Shown in pieces: positions 61,374-64,000 of a DNA stretch of 64,000 nucleotides. The DNA is taken from contig JAJDCP010000165.1 in NCBI GenBank assembly GCA_029260765.1, positions 24,442 to 88,441 on the forward strand. The letters are read 5' to 3'. A program made the position numbers and the translations under genes. Below the pieces are notes generated by a model. It had not been told where the DNA came from. It was given only the letters and a program-made list of their open reading frames with translations, and ran no database searches. Origin of the DNA: Planctomycetota bacterium. Its GTDB lineage: Bacteria > Planctomycetota > J058 > JAJDCP01. The stretch's first letter is position 1, and every line of letters starts with the position of its first letter.

Positions 61374-62483
61374 CGGCCGGGCCATCCCGTAGCGGGCGAA
61401 GAAACTCCGGTTGCGCGCATCCGCGAGCAGCGGGCGATGCACTTGCCAGACCTTGGTGCCCGGCGGAGCATTGCCCTCCAATACCTGGTAGCCGGTCTCG
61501 GTGATGACGACATCCCAGCCGATGCAAGGAGCATAGGGCAGCTGGCGTGCCGCTTCCACCAGTCCCGCGAGGACCTCGCGTAGCCGTGGCACCCGCACAC
61601 CGCTGATGCGTGCTCCGCTATCCGGATGCACCTGATACCAGTAGGGCTGCTGCCTCTCGAGGCGTACGGCCGGGCCCAGGCGGCAAGTCTTTGCATCGAC
61701 CGAGGCGCTGAGCCCGCCGTCCCCCTGGTGCCAGTTGTCCAAGGGCGACGAGGCGGCCGTGCCGAAACGATGCGCGAGGGCTGCTACGTAGGGCCCAGCA
61801 TCGGTCCACAGGGTCAGCACCCGCAGAGTGTTGGTCGTGCGCGGAAAGATCCTCTGCGCATAGGCAGCCTGCACGACCTGCTCGGTCACCATGAAGTCGG
61901 TCAAACCCGCCAGCAGCTGCTCCAACGCCCGTGGCTCGATCAGGTGTTCGTTGAGCCTCCAAGCCTCGTCGCAACGCCGCAAGAAGAAGATCCCCTGCCC
62001 CGCCCCGCTCCAAGTCGGCCGGAACACCAGGCCCTTCACCCCGTCCAGCCACGGTTCGAGCGTCTGCAGGTTGCCGCCGAGGCTGCGCCCTCGCAGATCG
62101 ATCACGCGCCCGCGCTGCACCAGTCCGAACACCCGTGGTTGGGGAACCCCGTGGGCAGCGAGCTGCTTGCTGAAGATCAGCTTGTTGCTGATGGCTTGGC
62201 CGTAGATCCCGTTCGGCAGCATTCCATGGAGTGCGTTGAAGAGCTCGGACAGGTTGTCATTCCAGCTTCGTTCGTGGTCGAGGCGGTACAAGCGCAGGGC
62301 TCGCGGAGTGAACCCTCGAGACCAGGCCTGTAGTCGCTCGGACCATGAGGAGCGCATCGGATTGCCGAGCTGGCGCTTCACCAAACGGTACAGCTTGACC
62401 AGGCCGCGCAGCCGGAGCTCCAGGCCGCCCTCCAGCTTCACCATCGGCGTGATGTCCAAGGCGGCGCGTTTTTGATGACCCAC
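61368..62483 (-). CDS. sugar-transfer-associated ATP-grasp protein
   Basis: The 371-residue product fits the ATP-grasp family linked to polysaccharide synthesis: 'NGIYGQAISNKLIFSKQLAAHGVPQP' at the N-terminal domain, 'GLVFRPTWSGAGQGIFFL' (nucleotide loop), 'DFMVTEQVVQAAYAQRIFPRTTNTLRVLTLW' and 'PCIGWDVVITETGYQVLEGN', with the metal-binding Glu-x-Asn near the end. It probably ligates or activates a carboxylate in cell-surface glycan assembly; substrate is not known. The start could be the GTG-type codon at 62483 or the ATG near 62444. Confidence 0.8.
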   Translation of the reverse strand: MGHQKRAALDITPMVKLEGGLELRLRGLVKLYRLVKRQLGNPMRSSWSERLQAWSRGFTPRALRLYRLDHERSWNDNLSELFNALHGMLPNGIYGQAISNKLIFSKQLAAHGVPQPRVFGLVQRGRVIDLRGRSLGGNLQTLEPWLDGVKGLVFRPTWSGAGQGIFFLRRCDEAWRLNEHLIEPRALEQLLAGLTDFMVTEQVVQAAYAQRIFPRTTNTLRVLTLWTDAGPYVAALAHRFGTAASSPLDNWHQGDGGLSASVDAKTCRLGPAVRLERQQPYWYQVHPDSGARISGVRVPRLREVLAGLVEAARQLPYAPCIGWDVVITETGYQVLEGNAPPGTKVWQVHRPLLADARNRSFFARYGMARPL

Positions 62484-62520
62484 GGGTCGGCCCTCTGTCA
62501 GGGAAGCCTGGGATGCACAA

Positions 62521-62541
62521 AGGCGGGGTCGTGCCCCGCCT
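62521..62541 (-). terminator. hairpin terminator after the pseudopilin gene
   Basis: AGGCGGGG and CCCCGCCT arms with a 5-base loop lie about 30 bases beyond the pseudopilin stop in the minus direction and are followed there by TTGTG. Confidence 0.55.
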
Positions 62542-62573
62542 CGTCGCCAGCCGTTCGAAGCGGCTCGCCGTGC

Positions 62574-63206
62574 TCAGTTCCAATTGTTGATGTCGTCTTC
62601 GTCGCCGATATTGTTGATCTGGTCCGGCCCGTCGGACCACAGCCCGAAGCTCTCCCGGACAGCGCGCCGCGCCTCGACATCGTTGCCCCAGTAGTCCTGG
62701 CCGTTTTTGTTCTGGGTGCGGGATTCCCACTCCATGTAATGGATGAAGTTTCCCCAGGAGTCGCGGAGGACCAGGTCGTCGTGCGGAGCATCTCCGGTGG
62801 CCGTGCCATCGCCGAAGTCTTGCTCGTTGGCGTCTTCGGTCGTGGTTTCCTCGTCGCTGGAGTTGTTCGTATCCACCAGCAGACCCGCCTGGTCATCTTT
62901 GGGAGTAAACAGCGGAGCACCGGTCAAGCTGCCCTCGAACTCGGGAAGGTTGCACAGGGCGCGGTAGAGGGCACGCGGGTTGTCGCGGCCGGGATCGGTG
63001 GGCAGTGCGATATCCGGATAGGAGCTGTTGGCCTCGTGGTAGGTGGCCAAAGCGCCCTCGAGGCTCTGGATCAGGGTACGGGTGACCGTGATCTGCGCAC
63101 TCCTCTGTGCCGCATTGATGCCGACCATCAGCAGCCCGGCCAGGACGGAGATGATCGAAATGACGACCAGAAGCTCGATAAGAGTGAAGCCTGAGGATTT
63201 TCGCAT
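62574..63206 (-). CDS. type II secretion/type IV pilin-like pseudopilin
   Basis: The 210-residue product from ATG 63206 (MRKSSGFTLIELLVVISIIS) has the prepilin peptidase site G/FTLIE and N-methylation helix (~7-28) typical of GspG-type pseudopilins. The C-terminal globular part is Asp/Asn/Glu-rich with 'DLVLRDSWGNFIHYMEW', 'SFGLWSDGPDQINNIGDEDD', which recalls the Ca-binding 'S.G.D....TDDDI' ending of GspG. It lacks the DUF1559 domain that is common in planctomycete pilins. It would be cleaved and assembled in a pseudopilus. Its own terminator follows. Confidence 0.85.
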   Translation of the reverse strand: MRKSSGFTLIELLVVISIISVLAGLLMVGINAAQRSAQITVTRTLIQSLEGALATYHEANSSYPDIALPTDPGRDNPRALYRALCNLPEFEGSLTGAPLFTPKDDQAGLLVDTNNSSDEETTTEDANEQDFGDGTATGDAPHDDLVLRDSWGNFIHYMEWESRTQNKNGQDYWGNDVEARRAVRESFGLWSDGPDQINNIGDEDDINNWN

Positions 63207-63422
63207 GCGCGCACCTGCCAATGCATTGTTGAAAGCTTGCTGTATGGGCCTACGATATCCTCGCCGACCCTGAGGTCAAGTACCAGCTATGGGATGGACG
63301 TCGGCAGGGCCTCGAATCCTTGCATCCGGTACGGCGCGAAAAAAAACTGCCCGCGCCTGTCCGGATGACGTGGCTGGAGGCCACCATCAGGTGCGCAGGC
63401 TGTCTGCGCGGAGATTGATGGC

Positions 63423-64000
63423 GTGGCATGTCCCGACTGGTCTGAGCTGCTGCAAGCCGCCGAGGCGCAGAATCACCCCTTGCAGGTGCACCTTCGCGGC
63501 TGTGCGGCCTGCCGGCTACGTCTGCAGGGCCACTCCCGGGGAGACTCTGCGCTGCGGGGGCTGTTGCTGTGCCCCGAGCCCGAAGAGCTCGCCCGCCTGC
63601 TTGAAGGAGGTCGGGCGTCCGGGCAGCTTGAAGGACACCTCAAGCTCTGTGCGGCCTGCGCGGGACTTCTCGAGCTACGGGAAGGGGTAGAGACAGTCTC
63701 TGCGCGCCGTCAGCGCCAGCTGCTCGCGAAGTTGGACATCGCGCCCGCACCCAGGCGACGCCGGCCGCGGCGTGCGCTGCAGCGGCGGCCGGCCTGGGGC
63801 CTCTGGGCGGCAGCCGCCGCCATCATTCTGGCGCTGGGAACCTGGTGGGCCCTGCCGCCGGGAGAGCCCGACGACAGTTCGCGCGTCCAGGTGCCCCCTG
63901 CGCCGCCGCCCCAGCCCCAGCCCCCAGCCCCGCCCGGGAAAACCCCGGAGCCACAACCCGAGGGACAAACCCCACCCCAGCCAGAGCATCAACCGCAGCC
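63423..64000 (+). CDS. anti-sigma-factor-like zinc-finger membrane protein, 3' end outside the window
   Basis: From GTG 63423 (GGAG upstream) the frame is open to the window end: at least 192 residues. It has two HxxxCxxC zinc-binding pairs (HLRGCAAC and HLKLCAAC), as in zinc-finger anti-sigma factors, an Arg-rich stretch, one TM helix (~123-143) and then a Pro/Gln-rich extracytoplasmic part. A single-span protein with a cytoplasmic zinc finger is the usual layout for anti-sigma or FecR-like regulators. No sigma factor gene is visible upstream, where the 216-bp gap is divergent from the pseudopilin gene. Confidence 0.65.
   Translation, partial: MACPDWSELLQAAEAQNHPLQVHLRGCAACRLRLQGHSRGDSALRGLLLCPEPEELARLLEGGRASGQLEGHLKLCAACAGLLELREGVETVSARRQRQLLAKLDIAPAPRRRRPRRALQRRPAWGLWAAAAAIILALGTWWALPPGEPDDSSRVQVPPAPPPQPQPPAPPGKTPEPQPEGQTPPQPEHQPQ

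Overview
The window looks like a chromosomal contig from a Gram-negative, high-GC bacterium, most probably a member of the Planctomycetota. Support comes from two short zinc-ribbon proteins of the planctomycete type (a Cys-x-Cys-Gly-Lys pair followed by 'KVPD..AGKK..CP.C...RVPGE'), an FHA/Ser-Thr kinase with a long coiled C-terminus, a bc-type respiratory complex built around a giant multihaem cytochrome, many PP2C/cNMP and hybrid-kinase signalling genes, a 'GFTLIELLVV' pseudopilin, and lipid A/LPS genes (lpxB, a double LPS-kinase). The assignment is inference: there is no rRNA or other marker except alaS, and no tRNA was recognised.

Layout. 1-4.4 kb is a degenerate accessory stretch: a frameshifted cNMP/ferredoxin gene, a small secretion-accessory protein, a stop-interrupted gene and a VapBC-type toxin-antitoxin pair. 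4.4-7.4 kb carries an MrfB-type nuclease with an MrfA-like partner that has lost its helicase motifs. 7.5-10 kb holds zinc-ribbon and membrane proteins, a broken glutamine synthetase III and a 23-bp tandem repeat. 10.1-20.4 kb is a mostly co-directional housekeeping run (yggS, FHA-kinase, a triply frameshifted UPF0235 gene, MTA phosphorylase, membrane protein, amrB, PfkB kinase, alaS). 20.5-28 kb is signalling (hybrid histidine kinase, PP2C-cNMP), prmA and a coiled-coil/HAD fusion. 28-30 kb has lpxB in a short operon.

32.3-38.2 kb is the most unusual region. A PAAR-tipped protein of 898 residues (34689-37385, minus strand) carries three separate enzyme-like modules: a caspase/CHAT-like protease, an L,D-transpeptidase-like HxG...SxGC module and a Cys/His NlpC/P60-like module. 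It is followed at once by three overlapping small genes of PepSY-like appearance, which are candidate immunity proteins, and then by a convergent gene resembling suppressor-of-fused proteins.

38.4-49 kb is a respiratory cluster: a TauE/SafE-type membrane protein, a HEAT-repeat membrane protein, Rieske protein, split cytochrome b (two genes), an octahaem cytochrome of 1647 residues and a cupredoxin-like secreted protein. A perfect CRP/FNR-type palindrome precedes the cluster. 52.4-59.9 kb is a complete peptide-type ABC transporter operon with a good promoter, an inter-cistronic hairpin and large insertions in both permeases. 60-64 kb holds tatD, a ~195-bp MITE-like element inserted in a hairpin repeat (a second, uninterrupted copy lies at 50.7 kb), an ATP-grasp protein, a pseudopilin and the start of an anti-sigma-like gene cut by the window end.
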